From positions 6,076,001-6,140,000 of the forward strand of contig NZ_CP139976.1 in the NCBI RefSeq assembly GCF_034424625.1: a DNA stretch of 64,000 bases, read 5' to 3'. Every line of letters begins with the position of its first letter. Position 1 is the first letter of the stretch. This DNA is from Janthinobacterium lividum (lineage in GTDB: Bacteria; Pseudomonadota; Gammaproteobacteria; Burkholderiales; Burkholderiaceae_D). Made by a program: the position numbers and the translations under genes. This document shows positions 63,399 through 64,000 of this stretch, one piece after another. The notes below the pieces were generated by a model that had not been told where the DNA came from, did not search any database, and was given only the letters and a program-made list of their open reading frames with translations.

Positions 63399-64000
63399 AT
63401 GCATGAGTTGAGCAAGAAGATTTCCTTACGACATTTACAAGCGTTTTCCACCTTAGCCCGGGTAAACAGCTTCAGCAAGGCTGCACAGGAATTGTGCGTG
63501 ACCCAGCCAGCCCTCAGCGCCTCGATCAAGCTGCTGGAAAATCAACTTGGGAAAAAGTTGTTTAACCGCACAACCCACCAGCTGGAACTGACGCGCGAAG
63601 GCAAGCTGGCGCTCGACTACGCCACGCATTTATTAAATACGGCAAGCAACACTTTTGCCGATATCCAGCGCGCCATCGGCAGCGGCCGGCACCGCATCCG
63701 CATCGGCGCGATCCCGTCGGCCATGGCGATGACGGCCGTCGTGGTGGCGCGCTACTGCGAGCAGCATGGCGACGAAGTGGAAATCGTCCTGTCGGACATG
63801 CCCAACGACGGCTTGCTGCACGCCCTGCATTCGGGCCAGCTGGACTTTTGCGTGGGTATCGAGGTGCCCGGTTCCGTGTCGTTGGAAAGCGTGGGCCTGT
63901 TCGAAGACGAACTGGTGCTGGTGACGGCGGGACGCCATGCGCTGGCGGTGCTCAAGGAAGTGCGCTGGGAGCAATTGGCGGGGCAGGAAATCGTCGTGTT
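63399..64000 (+). CDS. LysR-family regulator, 3' truncated by window end
   Basis: The gene is open to the end of the window; 200 codons are visible. The N-terminal helix-turn-helix is LRHLQAFSTLARVNSFSKAA, then LCVTQPALSASIKLLENQLG, and the start of the effector domain follows (RIGAIPSAMAMTAVVVARYC). ATG 63399 fits the family start. Divergence from the porin-ABC-hydrolase operon makes it the likely regulator of that operon and itself. The effector is unknown; a purine or nucleoside product is a reasonable guess. Confidence 0.9.
   Translation, partial: MHELSKKISLRHLQAFSTLARVNSFSKAAQELCVTQPALSASIKLLENQLGKKLFNRTTHQLELTREGKLALDYATHLLNTASNTFADIQRAIGSGRHRIRIGAIPSAMAMTAVVVARYCEQHGDEVEIVLSDMPNDGLLHALHSGQLDFCVGIEVPGSVSLESVGLFEDELVLVTAGRHALAVLKEVRWEQLAGQEIVV

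Overview
The window reads as a chromosomal segment of a betaproteobacterium of the order Burkholderiales, most likely family Oxalobacteraceae (Janthinobacterium, Massilia or Duganella type). The reasons are the high-GC housekeeping DNA, the gene orders leuS-lptE-holA-proA-hemJ and bamE-dapB with a divergent fur, the valine-degradation mms operon with a short-chain-acyl-CoA type regulator, and the porin family. This placement is inferred from gene content; no database search was run. I saw no insertion sequence, prophage, CRISPR array, rRNA or tRNA.

Positions 1-21.6 kb form a surface-polysaccharide locus. On the + strand a truncated undecaprenyl-phosphate sugar transferase is followed by rfbBACD, which makes dTDP-L-rhamnose. 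This transcript meets a long - strand transcript at a bidirectional terminator (4140-4180). Read from its 5' end, the - strand holds a YjbH-type outer-membrane protein fused to a PAP2 phosphatase, a Wza-like export protein, a Wzz/KpsE-like chain-length protein, a Wzx flippase, a LbH acetyltransferase, an epimerase, a GT2 transferase, a Wzy-like polymerase, an O-acyltransferase, two more glycosyltransferases, then gmhA and hldE for ADP-heptose. The middle (about 6.3-15.4 kb) is strikingly AT-rich, as expected for an exchanged O-unit cassette.

Positions 21.9-31.5 kb hold a DUF4197 protein, a three-gene signalling operon (HDOD-GAF-histidine kinase, REC-PAS-GGDEF-EAL, 13-repeat Sel1 protein), a Bcr/CflA exporter and a THUMP RNA methyltransferase. 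Positions 31.6-49 kb are mostly housekeeping: leuS-lptE-holA-proA, hemJ, a glutaryl-CoA dehydrogenase/CoA-transferase pair with LysR and AraC regulators, bamE-dapB-barstar, fur, hrcA and a HAD phosphatase. Two tandem paralogous lipoproteins follow, then a possible small RNA ending in a strong terminator. Two near-identical REP-like palindromes sit at gene ends.

Positions 49.2-56.2 kb carry the distal valine pathway (mmsA, acyl-CoA dehydrogenase, enoyl-CoA hydratase, 3-hydroxyisobutyryl-CoA hydrolase, mmsB). A divergent RamB/PrpR-type regulator lies beside TTTGCA inverted repeats. Positions 56.2-64 kb hold a tightly packed seven-gene operon (porin, ABC binding protein, two permeases, ATPase, nucleoside hydrolase, adenosine-deaminase-like protein) divergent from a LysR gene that runs off the window. 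It looks like a complete uptake-and-hydrolysis route for a nucleoside-like compound. Both enzymes carry substitutions at substrate-contact positions, which makes this operon, with the YjbH-PAP2 fusion and the small RNA candidate, the most interesting content here.
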